Under the pieces are notes generated by a model. That model saw nothing but the letters and a program-made list of their open reading frames with translations. It made no database searches and was not told where the DNA came from. A stretch of 64,000 nt of DNA from AP-15 sp050729795 (GTDB lineage: Bacteria; Pseudomonadota; Alphaproteobacteria; ATCC43930; CGMCC-115725), in assembly GCA_050729795.1 (NCBI GenBank), contig JBOHME010000007.1, positions 14,150 to 78,149 on the forward strand, read 5' to 3'. Position numbers and translations under genes: made by a program. Shown one piece after another: positions 26,266 to 34,858 of this stretch (its first letter is position 1; every line of letters starts with the position of its first letter).

Positions 26266-27357
26266 TCAGAGGAGATGGCCGCTGCGCGTCGCCTTGGTGC
26301 GCAAGTAGCGCTCGTTATGCCCGTTTGCCGGGAAGACATGCGGCACCCGCTCGCTGACGCGAATGCCGTAACGCTGCAGCGCTGCCATCTTGTCCGGGTT
26401 ATTGGTCAAAAGGCGGATCGTTGCGAAACCGAGCTGGCGCAGCATGTCCGCGGCCGGCAGATAGACGCGCTCATCGGCGTCGAAGCCGAGCTGCTCGTTG
26501 GCGTCGAGCGTGTCAAAACCGGCATCCTGCAGCTGATAGGCCCGGAGCTTGTTGACGAGCCCGATGCCGCGCCCCTCCTGGGCCAGGTACAGCAGCACGC
26601 CGCCGCCGGCCTTGGCGATCGTGGCGATCGCACCGCGCAGCTGATCACCGCAATCGCAGCGCAGGCTCGCCAGCAGGTCGCCGGTAAAACATTCGGAGTG
26701 AAGCCGCACCAGCACCGGATCGGCCGGATCGGGTTTGCCGATCACGATCGCCAGATGCTCGACCCCGCCATCGCCCGGCCGGAACGCGATCAGCCGGGCG
26801 TGCTCGGCGTCGGCGAGCGGCACCCGTGCCTCGGCGACGCGGGTCAGAGAAGCGGTCGCGGCGTTGCGTTTGAAGACGCACACCGCATCGATCGAGGCGA
26901 CGTCGCCACGCCGTGCCAGCAGCGCCGACTCGGCCGCACCGATGCGCAGCACCAGCGCTGCCGGCAACAGCGAGGCGAGCTTGGCCAGCGCCACCGCGGC
27001 CAGCGCCCCGCCCCTGGCGACAACCGGCTCCGCGCCAAACCCGGGCGGCTCGGCACCAAGCGACGCGCCAGGCTCCGCCAGATTGCGGATCACCGCCGCC
27101 GGCATCTCTGGCGACACCGAGATCGTCAGTGCGCCCGACAGGTCTTGGCGTGCAGCAAAGCCGAGCGCGACGGCGCGACGCCGGGTCAGCACCACTCGGG
27201 GCGCGGTCGCCGAGGTCTGGCGCAGCCGCCGTAAATTGTCTTCGCTGACGAGCTCGGCGGCGACCGCCAGCACGCTCAGCACATCGTCGCGGATCAGCAC
27301 CGGTTCGCCGCGGCGCAACGCAGTGATCGCCTTGCCGAGATCATGCGCGGTGCTCAC
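26266..27357 (-). CDS. ribA: GTP cyclohydrolase II with degenerate RibB-like N-terminal domain
   Basis: 363 residues from a GTG at 27357 behind a G-rich ribosome-binding site. The C-terminal half is a complete GTP cyclohydrolase II: RLHSECFTGDLLASLRCDC supplies the zinc ligands Cys223, Cys234 and Cys236, and YLAQEGRGIGL the active-site loop. It opens GTP in the first step of riboflavin synthesis. The N-terminal 190 residues follow the RibB (DHBP synthase) pattern in outline (RGEPVLIRDD) but lack the acidic RENEGD motif, so that activity is probably lost. The gene is not in a riboflavin operon. Confidence 0.9.
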   Translation of the reverse strand: MSTAHDLGKAITALRRGEPVLIRDDVLSVLAVAAELVSEDNLRRLRQTSATAPRVVLTRRRAVALGFAARQDLSGALTISVSPEMPAAVIRNLAEPGASLGAEPPGFGAEPVVARGGALAAVALAKLASLLPAALVLRIGAAESALLARRGDVASIDAVCVFKRNAATASLTRVAEARVPLADAEHARLIAFRPGDGGVEHLAIVIGKPDPADPVLVRLHSECFTGDLLASLRCDCGDQLRGAIATIAKAGGGVLLYLAQEGRGIGLVNKLRAYQLQDAGFDTLDANEQLGFDADERVYLPAADMLRQLGFATIRLLTNNPDKMAALQRYGIRVSERVPHVFPANGHNERYLRTKATRSGHLL

Positions 27358-27532
27358 CAGGGCCGCCCCCCGCCGTCGGGTTCTCCGCTCGTCAAGGCTG
27401 TAAATTCGGGCACACGCTTCTCCCTGCCGACGCGCGCATCATATGGGGCGCCTGCGGCCGCGCCAGCACCCTTCTTTGCAACGGAGCCCTTCGCGCAACC
27501 CTGACCCGGCTCCGCAGCGCGGCGCGGCGCGC

Positions 27533-28444
27533 TCACGCGCTAAAGGCAGCGAAGATTTCCTGCAACGCGATCAACTGGTCACCGTTGACCGAGCTCGGCA
27601 CGAGCACGGCGGTGTTCAGCCCAGCGGCGTGCCATTCCGCCAGCCGGTCGCGCACCTTGGTCGCCGGACCGTACAATGTGTTGTCGGCGACCCAGCGATC
27701 GGTCAGGTATTTTGGAATATCGTCGCGGCGATTCTCGGCAATCGCCCGCTCGACCGCATTTATCTCGTCGGTGTAACCGGCTTCCTTCCAATAGTTCCGG
27801 TAGTTCGGCAGCAGCGTGTAGCGCACCAGATGGTGGCGATGCAGCGCCAGTGCGGCGCTCTCGTCATCGGTGACGCAGACCGGCAGCATGTTGCCGATCA
27901 GGAAATCCGGATCGGAGCGCGTGGCCAGGGAGAGCGCCGACAGCGATTGCGGCAGGTGCGACAGGCTGGCATTGGCGAACAAGACACCCTCGGCGATTTC
28001 GGGCGCAAGCGCCACCATGCCCTTGCGCAGGGCCGCAAGCACGATCGGCGGCAGCGTACCGATGCCTTCGAATGATTTGAGCTTTGCGACAAAGGCGCGG
28101 ATGTCGGCAAGCGGCTTGCCGGCGGTGATGCCGAGGCGCAGATGCGTCGGTCCGTGTGCCACGCCGATGCCGAAGCGGAAACGCCCGCCGGAGATCTCGT
28201 GGATATAGGCCGCCGCCATCGCGAATTCTTCGGTGGTCTCGGCGTAGATCGGAGCAATCGCCGTGCCGAACCGGATATGCTCGGTCGCCAGAGCCAGCGC
28301 GGTGCATTGCGCCATGTTGCTCCAGCGGCTCGGCATGTAGATGCCGGAAAAGCCGCGCCGCTCGATCTCGCGAGCGATCTCCAACGTTTGCCGCCGCCGC
28401 CCCGGCACGGCGACGAGGCTGATCGCAGGAAGGTCCGTAGTCAT
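27533..28444 (-). CDS. LLM-class flavin-dependent oxidoreductase
   Basis: 303 residues with GGAG 8 bases upstream of the ATG. The sequence follows the bacterial-luciferase-like TIM barrel: IEIAREIERRGFSGIYMP near the start in outline, HIRFGTAIAPIYAETT, ISGGRFRFGIGVAHGP and the late LYGPATKVRDRLAEWHAAG. Family members use FMN or F420 to oxidise or oxygenate varied small molecules; the substrate is not predictable here. It stands alone, with a perfect palindrome just upstream that may be an operator. Confidence 0.85.
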   Translation of the reverse strand: MTTDLPAISLVAVPGRRRQTLEIAREIERRGFSGIYMPSRWSNMAQCTALALATEHIRFGTAIAPIYAETTEEFAMAAAYIHEISGGRFRFGIGVAHGPTHLRLGITAGKPLADIRAFVAKLKSFEGIGTLPPIVLAALRKGMVALAPEIAEGVLFANASLSHLPQSLSALSLATRSDPDFLIGNMLPVCVTDDESAALALHRHHLVRYTLLPNYRNYWKEAGYTDEINAVERAIAENRRDDIPKYLTDRWVADNTLYGPATKVRDRLAEWHAAGLNTAVLVPSSVNGDQLIALQEIFAAFSA

Positions 28445-28463
28445 TCGATAGCTCCGTCACTTG

Positions 28464-28484
28464 GCGTACACACCGAGTGTACGC
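28464..28484. promoter_or_regulatory. Palindromic operator candidate upstream of the LLM oxidoreductase
   Basis: GCGTACAC and GTGTACGC form perfect 8-base arms around ACCGA. The site ends 20 bases upstream of the start codon of the flavin oxidoreductase, where a repressor would block transcription or initiation. No regulator gene is adjacent. Confidence 0.5.
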
Positions 28485-28700
28485 TGACCGGAGAACCAGC
28501 CCACAACTCGCGTGAATTTGATGAGAATCGGCGGAGAAACCCGATCGCGACAGGGTCTTAAGGTTCTATCTCCTACCTCCTTCAGCCGAGTTGCTGTCAA
28601 GCCTGTTTTAATAAATCGCGGAAACCCGCGGTCATCCTTTTCCTCCTGAGCTCCGCACGCGACATACCCGCCACCGAGGTTGCCTAGTCCCTTTCCGTTA

Positions 28701-28819
28701 CAGCCCAAGGGGCAGAACCACGCCCCGACCAGGGAAGGCGCACCCCGTTCTGCCCGGGCTGGCTGAGCCGCGAGGGCAGTGCAACCCTGTCGCGGCGAAT
28801 TGCCGGCTGGTTTCCCTGG
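28701..28819 (+). ncRNA. Structured 5' leader with predicted pseudoknot upstream of the large flavoprotein gene
   Basis: Two strong hairpins stand in a row. In the first, CAGCCC (28701-28706) and GGGCAGAAC (28710-28718) pair with GGGCTG (28756-28761) and GTTCTGCCC (28747-28755), leaving a 3-base bulge and a 28-base loop. The second is GCCGCGA/TCGCGGC (28767-28773 with 28790-28796), with an inner GGG/CCC. CCAGGGAA in the loop of the first hairpin (28729-28736) is complementary to TTCCCTGG (28812-28819), which ends 23 bases before the start codon. This looks like a regulatory leader. It matches no riboswitch class I know. Confidence 0.5.
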
Positions 28820-28842
28820 GCCACCTCCCCTAACTAAACGAC

Positions 28843-31800
28843 ATGAGCGGGCTCGTTCTCGAACACGGACTTTCTTTCACCGATCTCTATGACCGCGACG
28901 GGCTGGTGCGCGTCGATCGGGCGTTTGTCGGCCACCTCGCCGAAACCGATGTGGCGCTGCACAGCCGGCTGATGACGGCGCGGCGCGATCCGGAGGCGCT
29001 CGGACACGGGGCCGAATCGGATCTGCTCGTCGAACTGGCGCCGCATGTCGAGGATTTCCTCGCGCGGCTGTTCGGCATCGCAGCCGAAGTGCAGGATTTG
29101 CAGACGCGCCATCACGAGTTGGCGCCGCTCTATTCGGTCAAGCGCCTCTTTGTGCAGCGCCGCGCCGTCAAAGGGATCAAGGAAGCCGACGCGGCGGCGA
29201 TCGACGGGCCGGCGCTTGCCCGCGAGCTCGATATGCTGATCGACGGCACGGCTGACGATATCGCCGCGTGGGAGCGGCGCTATGCCGGGCATGTCGCGCG
29301 CTGGCTCGATGACGACGCGGGCAACAGCGCAGCACTCGATCTCGCGCAGCGCTACGCCACCTGGGCGACGCTGTCGCCCGAGGGCCGCGACAAGCACCGC
29401 GACGGCGTGCTGTTCCAGGTGCCGCAGCGGCCCGACATGCAGCATCTGGTAGCGGCCGAAACCATCGAGCGCGACGGGGTGACGATGCTGCGGCTGCCCA
29501 AGGATGAATGGCGCCGCCGCGAAGGGTTCGCACTGACCGACCACGGTACCGATTTGGTGGGCGCGCTCGACCAGGCGAATTACTGCATCTGGTGCCACAA
29601 CCAGGGCAAGGACAGCTGCTCAAAGGGCCTCAGGGAAAAGGATGGCGCGTTCAAGAAGAGCGTGTTCGGCGTGACCCTCGCCGGCTGCCCGCTCGAAGAG
29701 AAGATTTCCGAGATGAACCTGGTTAAGGCACGCGGCAACAGCCTCGGAGCCTTGGCGATCGTCACCGTGGACAACCCGATCTGTGCGGCGACCGGGCACC
29801 GCATCTGCAACGACTGCATGAAGGCCTGCATCTATCAGCGCCAGGAGCCGGTTGATATCCCGCAGATCGAGACCCGCACCTTAAAGGATGTGTTGGGCCT
29901 GCCCTGGGGCTTCGAAATCTATTCGCTCTTGACCCGGTGGAACCCGCTCAATCTGCGCCGACCGTTGCCCAAGCCGGCGAGCGGCTACAAGGTGCTGGTG
30001 GTCGGGCTCGGCCCGGCCGGGTTCACGCTCGCCCATCACCTCGTCAATGACGGGCATTTCGTCGCCGCAATCGACGGGCTGAAGATCGAGCCGTTGCCGG
30101 CCGATATCTGCGGTGTAAAGCCCGACGGCAGCCGCATTCCGTTCCGGCCGATCCGCGACGTGGCGAGTCTGGTGGATGGGCTCGACGACCGGGTCATGGC
30201 CGGGTTCGGCGGGGTCGCCGAGTACGGCATCACCGTGCGCTGGGACAAGAACTTCCTGAAGATCGTGCGCCTCTTGCTCGAACGCCGCGCCCAATTCGCG
30301 ATGTATGGCGGGGTTCGTTTTGGCGGCACATTGACAATCGACGGCGCCTTTGGTCTCGGCTTTGATCATGTGGCGCTGTGCGCCGGGGCCGGGCGGCCGA
30401 CCGTGATCCCGATGGTCAACGGTCTCGCCCCCGGGGTGCGCCAAGCCTCCGATTTTCTGATGGCGCTGCAGCTGACCGGCGCCGCCAAGACGCAGAGCAT
30501 CGCCAATCTGATGGTGCGGCTGCCGGTGGTCGTGATCGGCGGCGGGCTCACCGCGATCGACACCGCGACCGAGTCGCTCGCCTATTACCCGGTTCAGGTG
30601 GAGAAGTTCCTGTCGCGCTACGAGACGCTCGCCGCCGAGCGCGGCGAAGAGGCGGTGCGCGCCGGCTGGAGTGCTGCCGAAGCCGAGGCGGCGGCCGAGT
30701 TCATCGCGCATGGCCGGGCAATCCGCGCCGAGCGTGCGATGGCCCGCCGCGAGGGCCGCGAGCCGCGGCTCGCGCAGATGCTCGACCGCTGGGGCGGGGT
30801 CACGATCGCCTATCGCCGTCGCCTGGTCGATGCGCCGGGCTACACGCTCAATCATGAGGAAGTGGCAAAGGCGCTGGAGGAAGGGATCCGCTTTGCCGAG
30901 GGGCTGACCCCGGCCGCCGTCGAGGTCGATCGGTTCGGCCAGGCGGCGGCGCTGCGGTTGACCCGGCCGGCAAAGCAACCGGATGCCCGGCCGGAACCCG
31001 TCGTGCTGCCGGCACGGACGATCCTCGTCGCCGCCGGGACCCAGCCAAACACCGTGCTCGGCCGCGAGGATCCGGCAAACATCGTGCTCGACGGCCGCCA
31101 TTTTCGCGCGCTCGACGAGGCGGGCAACCCGGCGACGCCGCAGCGGGTGGCCAAGCCCGATGCGGTGCGGGTGCTGACCCACCTGCGCCCCGACGGCCGC
31201 GCGGTGAGCTTTTTCGGCGATCTGCATCCGAGCTTTTCGGGGAACGTGGTCAAGGCGATGGGCGGCGCCACTCTGGGCTATCCGGTGGTCAGCCGGATGC
31301 TGGCAAGGCTCGCTCCCGCAACCCCGACCCCGGCTGCGCTCGCCGGCCGTCTCGACGACGAATTGCGGGCGCGCGTGCATGAGGTCATCCGCCTGACGCC
31401 AAAGATCGTCGAGATCGTCGTCAAGGCGCCGATGGCGGCGCGCGCGTTCGAGCCCGGCCAGTTCTACCGGCTGCAGAATTACGAGACTCTGGCGCCGCGG
31501 GTCGACGGCACGACCCTGGCGATGGAGGGCTTGGCGCTGACCGGCGCCGGGGTCGATCGCGAGCAGGGCCTCTTGTCGACGATCGTGCTGGAAATGGGCG
31601 GGTCGTCGGATCTGTGCGCGCTTTTGAAGACGGGGGAGCCGGTGATCCTGATGGGGCCGACCGGCACCCCGACCGAGACGCCCTCGGGCGAGACGGTTTT
31701 GCTGGTCGGCGGCGGGCTCGGCAACGCGGTCCTGTTCTCGATCGCCGCGGCACTCAGGACACAGGGCTCGCGCGTCCTTTATTTCGCCGGCTACAAGACG

Positions 31801-32349
31801 ATCGCGGATCGCTACAAGATCGCGGATATCGAGCGGTCGGCCGACTGCGTCGTGTGGTGCTGCGACGAGGCACCCGGCTTCACCGCCAGCCGGCCGCAGG
31901 ACCGTGCCTTTGTCGGCAACATCGTCGCGGCGATCGCCGCCTACGGTTCGGGTGCGTTGGGTCCGGCCGCGATCCCGCTCTCCGAAGTCGACCGGATCAT
32001 CGCGATCGGCTCGGACGGCATGATGAACGCGGTCGCCGAGGCGCGACGGGCCTCGCTCGAACGCTATTTCCGCCCGGACCACCGCGCCATCGCGTCGATC
32101 AACTCGCCGATGCAGTGCATGATGAAGGAGATCTGCGCGCAATGCCTGCAGATGCATCGCGATCCCTTAACCGGCACTGAGACCGTGGTGTTCTCCTGCT
32201 ACAACCAGGACCAGGAGATGGACCAGGTCGATTTCGCAGCACTGCATCGCCGCCTGTCGCAAAACGGCGTCCAAGAAAAGCTGACGAAATTGTGGATCGA
32301 CCGCTGCCTCCACCATCTCGGCGAGCGCCCCGCCATCGCCGCGGAATAG
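28843..32349 (+). CDS. Large iron-sulfur flavoprotein: GltD-like oxidoreductase fused to PyrK-like module
   Basis: 1168 residues. An N-terminal region of about 240 residues has no clear relative. Next comes a cysteine-rich part (CIWCHNQGKDSC, AGCPLEEK, CAATGHRICNDCMKAC; about 245-335) that probably binds iron-sulfur clusters. A GltD/NfnL-like flavin domain follows, with VLVVGLGPAGFTL near 387 for FAD and VVVIGGGLTAIDTATE near 563 for NAD(P). The C-terminal 330 residues resemble PyrK/ferredoxin-NADP reductase: VLLVGGGLGNAVL binds the nucleotide and MQCMMKEICAQC plus a later Cys could hold a [2Fe-2S] cluster. In Nfn transhydrogenases these two modules are separate subunits. No Shine-Dalgarno sequence is visible before the ATG, which lies just after the structured leader. 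Confidence 0.85.
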   Translation: MSGLVLEHGLSFTDLYDRDGLVRVDRAFVGHLAETDVALHSRLMTARRDPEALGHGAESDLLVELAPHVEDFLARLFGIAAEVQDLQTRHHELAPLYSVKRLFVQRRAVKGIKEADAAAIDGPALARELDMLIDGTADDIAAWERRYAGHVARWLDDDAGNSAALDLAQRYATWATLSPEGRDKHRDGVLFQVPQRPDMQHLVAAETIERDGVTMLRLPKDEWRRREGFALTDHGTDLVGALDQANYCIWCHNQGKDSCSKGLREKDGAFKKSVFGVTLAGCPLEEKISEMNLVKARGNSLGALAIVTVDNPICAATGHRICNDCMKACIYQRQEPVDIPQIETRTLKDVLGLPWGFEIYSLLTRWNPLNLRRPLPKPASGYKVLVVGLGPAGFTLAHHLVNDGHFVAAIDGLKIEPLPADICGVKPDGSRIPFRPIRDVASLVDGLDDRVMAGFGGVAEYGITVRWDKNFLKIVRLLLERRAQFAMYGGVRFGGTLTIDGAFGLGFDHVALCAGAGRPTVIPMVNGLAPGVRQASDFLMALQLTGAAKTQSIANLMVRLPVVVIGGGLTAIDTATESLAYYPVQVEKFLSRYETLAAERGEEAVRAGWSAAEAEAAAEFIAHGRAIRAERAMARREGREPRLAQMLDRWGGVTIAYRRRLVDAPGYTLNHEEVAKALEEGIRFAEGLTPAAVEVDRFGQAAALRLTRPAKQPDARPEPVVLPARTILVAAGTQPNTVLGREDPANIVLDGRHFRALDEAGNPATPQRVAKPDAVRVLTHLRPDGRAVSFFGDLHPSFSGNVVKAMGGATLGYPVVSRMLARLAPATPTPAALAGRLDDELRARVHEVIRLTPKIVEIVVKAPMAARAFEPGQFYRLQNYETLAPRVDGTTLAMEGLALTGAGVDREQGLLSTIVLEMGGSSDLCALLKTGEPVILMGPTGTPTETPSGETVLLVGGGLGNAVLFSIAAALRTQGSRVLYFAGYKTIADRYKIADIERSADCVVWCCDEAPGFTASRPQDRAFVGNIVAAIAAYGSGALGPAAIPLSEVDRIIAIGSDGMMNAVAEARRASLERYFRPDHRAIASINSPMQCMMKEICAQCLQMHRDPLTGTETVVFSCYNQDQEMDQVDFAALHRRLSQNGVQEKLTKLWIDRCLHHLGERPAIAAE

Positions 32350-32363
32350 GGCAGCTGGAAGGA

Positions 32364-32384
32364 CCGGGGAGAGGCCTCCCCCGG
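32364..32384 (+). terminator. Possible hairpin after the flavoprotein gene
   Basis: CCGGGGAG pairs with CTCCCCCGG with one bulged base around AGGC, 15 bases after the stop codon. No T-tract follows, so intrinsic termination would be weak. Confidence 0.3.
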
Positions 32385-32472
32385 CGGCGCGCCCTCCTGG
32401 TTTCCGACTTACCCTTGACTCAATAAGATCAGTTTAACTCTTTATTGGCAACTTTTCCGATATATTCTGGTG

Positions 32473-32730
32473 ATGCATCTGGAGCGCATCAACGATCGTG
32501 TCGGGATCGAGTGCCAGCACTGTCTGGGAACGACCGAATGCCAACACGCTGTTCACTTCGATAATGGAAGAAACATCACTTATGGCTTGGTTGAGCACTG
32601 GCTAATGTGCCCAAGGTGTGGCGAAGGGTACCATTTGATTGAAGATCGGGGGGATCCGACCTTCGATCTGCCGACGCTACATCGGCCCGTATGCGCCGTA
32701 TGCGAAGGCCGTGGTTTCGTCGCTATCTAG
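32473..32730 (+). CDS. Small cysteine-rich (zinc-ribbon-like) protein of unknown function
   Basis: 85 residues starting at the ATG at 32473; a GTG directly before it is also in frame. Three C-x-x-C pairs are visible: IECQHCLG, MCPRCGEG and VCAVCEGRG, with extra Cys/His in ECQHAVHF and YHLIED. The pattern suggests one or two structural zinc sites of the rubredoxin/DnaJ-knuckle kind. Base composition is lower in G+C than the neighbours, and the upstream 60 bases are A+T rich. No family is recognised. It may have been acquired by transfer. Confidence 0.55.
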   Translation: MHLERINDRVGIECQHCLGTTECQHAVHFDNGRNITYGLVEHWLMCPRCGEGYHLIEDRGDPTFDLPTLHRPVCAVCEGRGFVAI

Positions 32731-32891
32731 CGTGTCTGATACACAGAGGATGCGTCAAATAAATCCGATAAATCTAATATAACCACCAGCGCCCGTATTC
32801 CCTGGCAGAAACGGGAAGAGAGGTGCTCGCGCTTGACAGGCGGCCGGCAAGATGGCGGGATCGCGGCCTTGCGTTGCTCAAGGAGGGTTGG

Positions 32892-33698
32892 ATGGCGCGG
32901 GCGAACCGGGTGCGGGAATTGTGGCAGGCGGGCAAGCCCGTCATCAACAGCTGGCTCGGCGTCCCGTCGAGCTTTTCGGCCGAGGTCATGGCCCATGCCG
33001 GCTGGGATTCGCTGGTCGTCGATATGCAGCATGGCATGATCGACTACCAGATGATGGTGACGATGCTGCAGGGCATCTCGACCACCGAGACGGTGCCGCT
33101 GGTGCGGGTGCCGTGGAACGACCCGGCCTATATCCAGAAGGCGCTCGACGCCGGCGCCTACGGCATCATCTGCCCGATGATCAACACCCGCGCCGAGGCC
33201 GAGAGGCTCGCCGATTCGATGCGCTATGCGCCGCTCGGTCACCGCAGCTCGGGGCCGATCCGCGCGTCGCTCTATGGCGGCTCCGATTACCACGCCAAAG
33301 CCAACGACATCGTCGTCGCCTTTGGCATGATCGAAACCAAGGAGGCGATGGCGAACCTCGACGAGATCATGTCGGTCAAAGGTCTCGACGCGATTTATGT
33401 CGGTCCCAGCGATCTATCGATTTCGCACGGTTATGCGCCGGGCGGCGACAAGCCCGACGCATGGATGATGGATGCGCTCGGCAAGATCCTCGCCGCCTGC
33501 AAGAAGCACGGCGTCAAGCCCGGCATTCATTGCGGTGCGCCCGCCTATGCAAAGCAGATGATCGAGATGGGCTTTATGTTTGTCACGGTTGGCGGTGATA
33601 CCCGCTTTGTGACGATGGGTGCGGCAGCGGCGGTCGCCGAAATGCGCGGCTCGGCGCCGGCCAGCCCGGCGCGGGCCGGCAGTTCCAGCCCGTACTGA
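32892..33698 (+). CDS. HpcH/HpaI-family aldolase
   Basis: 268 residues from the ATG at 32892 with AGGAGGG 5 bases upstream; an earlier in-frame start at 32823 lacks such a site. WDSLVVDMQHGMIDYQ carries the catalytic His, VPLVRVPWND the Arg that holds pyruvate, IETKEA the metal-binding Glu and YVGPSDLSISHG the metal Asp. The family makes and breaks pyruvate-aldehyde bonds with a divalent metal, for example on 2-keto-3-deoxy sugar acids or heptenedioates. The neighbouring lactonase and D-2-hydroxyacid dehydrogenase suggest sugar-acid catabolism, but those genes face the other way. Confidence 0.88.
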   Translation: MARANRVRELWQAGKPVINSWLGVPSSFSAEVMAHAGWDSLVVDMQHGMIDYQMMVTMLQGISTTETVPLVRVPWNDPAYIQKALDAGAYGIICPMINTRAEAERLADSMRYAPLGHRSSGPIRASLYGGSDYHAKANDIVVAFGMIETKEAMANLDEIMSVKGLDAIYVGPSDLSISHGYAPGGDKPDAWMMDALGKILAACKKHGVKPGIHCGAPAYAKQMIEMGFMFVTVGGDTRFVTMGAAAAVAEMRGSAPASPARAGSSSPY

Positions 33699-33706
33699 GC
33701 GAAATT

Positions 33707-33754
33707 GTCATTGCGAGCGCAGCGAACGCTTCGTCGCTGCGCTCCGGCAATGAC
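33707..33754. repeat. Long imperfect palindrome between convergent genes (REP-like)
   Basis: GTCATTGC pairs with GCAATGAC and GAGCGCAGCGA with TCGCTGCGCTC, giving 19 base pairs interrupted only by CG on one side, around the loop ACGCTTCG. The GTCATTGCGAGC outer sequence is a form seen in dispersed palindromic elements of alphaproteobacteria. It lies between the stops of the convergent aldolase and lactonase genes and may also act as a two-way terminator. Confidence 0.75.
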
Positions 33755-33760
33755 CCCGCC

Positions 33761-34699
<939 letters not shown>

Positions 34700-34813
34700 G
34701 GTCTCCCCACTGGTCAACAGGTGCCGTCCCAAGGGGCCCGACCAAGCATCGGGAACCCGGGACCCATCGGCACGGGCTTCCGGAAGATCCCGGGCCCGCC
34801 GCATAGCGACGTC

Positions 34814-34845
34814 CCGGAACGACCTCCAACCGGAACGACCTCCAA
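34814..34845. repeat. Perfect 16-bp tandem duplication
   Basis: Two identical copies of CCGGAACGACCTCCAA stand head to tail between the lactonase start and the dehydrogenase stop. It could be a regulator site for the lactonase gene or a slippage product. Confidence 0.7.
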
Positions 34846-34858
34846 GAGGATAGCGGGC

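Noticed and set aside
28457..28708. Minus-strand 83-residue frame upstream of the LLM oxidoreductase
   Set aside because: Runs through the operator palindrome, has no recognisable features and lies in a divergent promoter region.
28600..28842. Cobalamin, SAM or RNase P RNA in the structured leader
   Set aside because: Checked both strands for the B12 box, the SAM core and the RNase P GAGGAAAGTCC motif; none is present.
29881..32157. Minus-strand 758-residue open frame
   Set aside because: Fully antisense to the flavoprotein gene, rich in Arg/His/Gln with no domain; a high-GC shadow.
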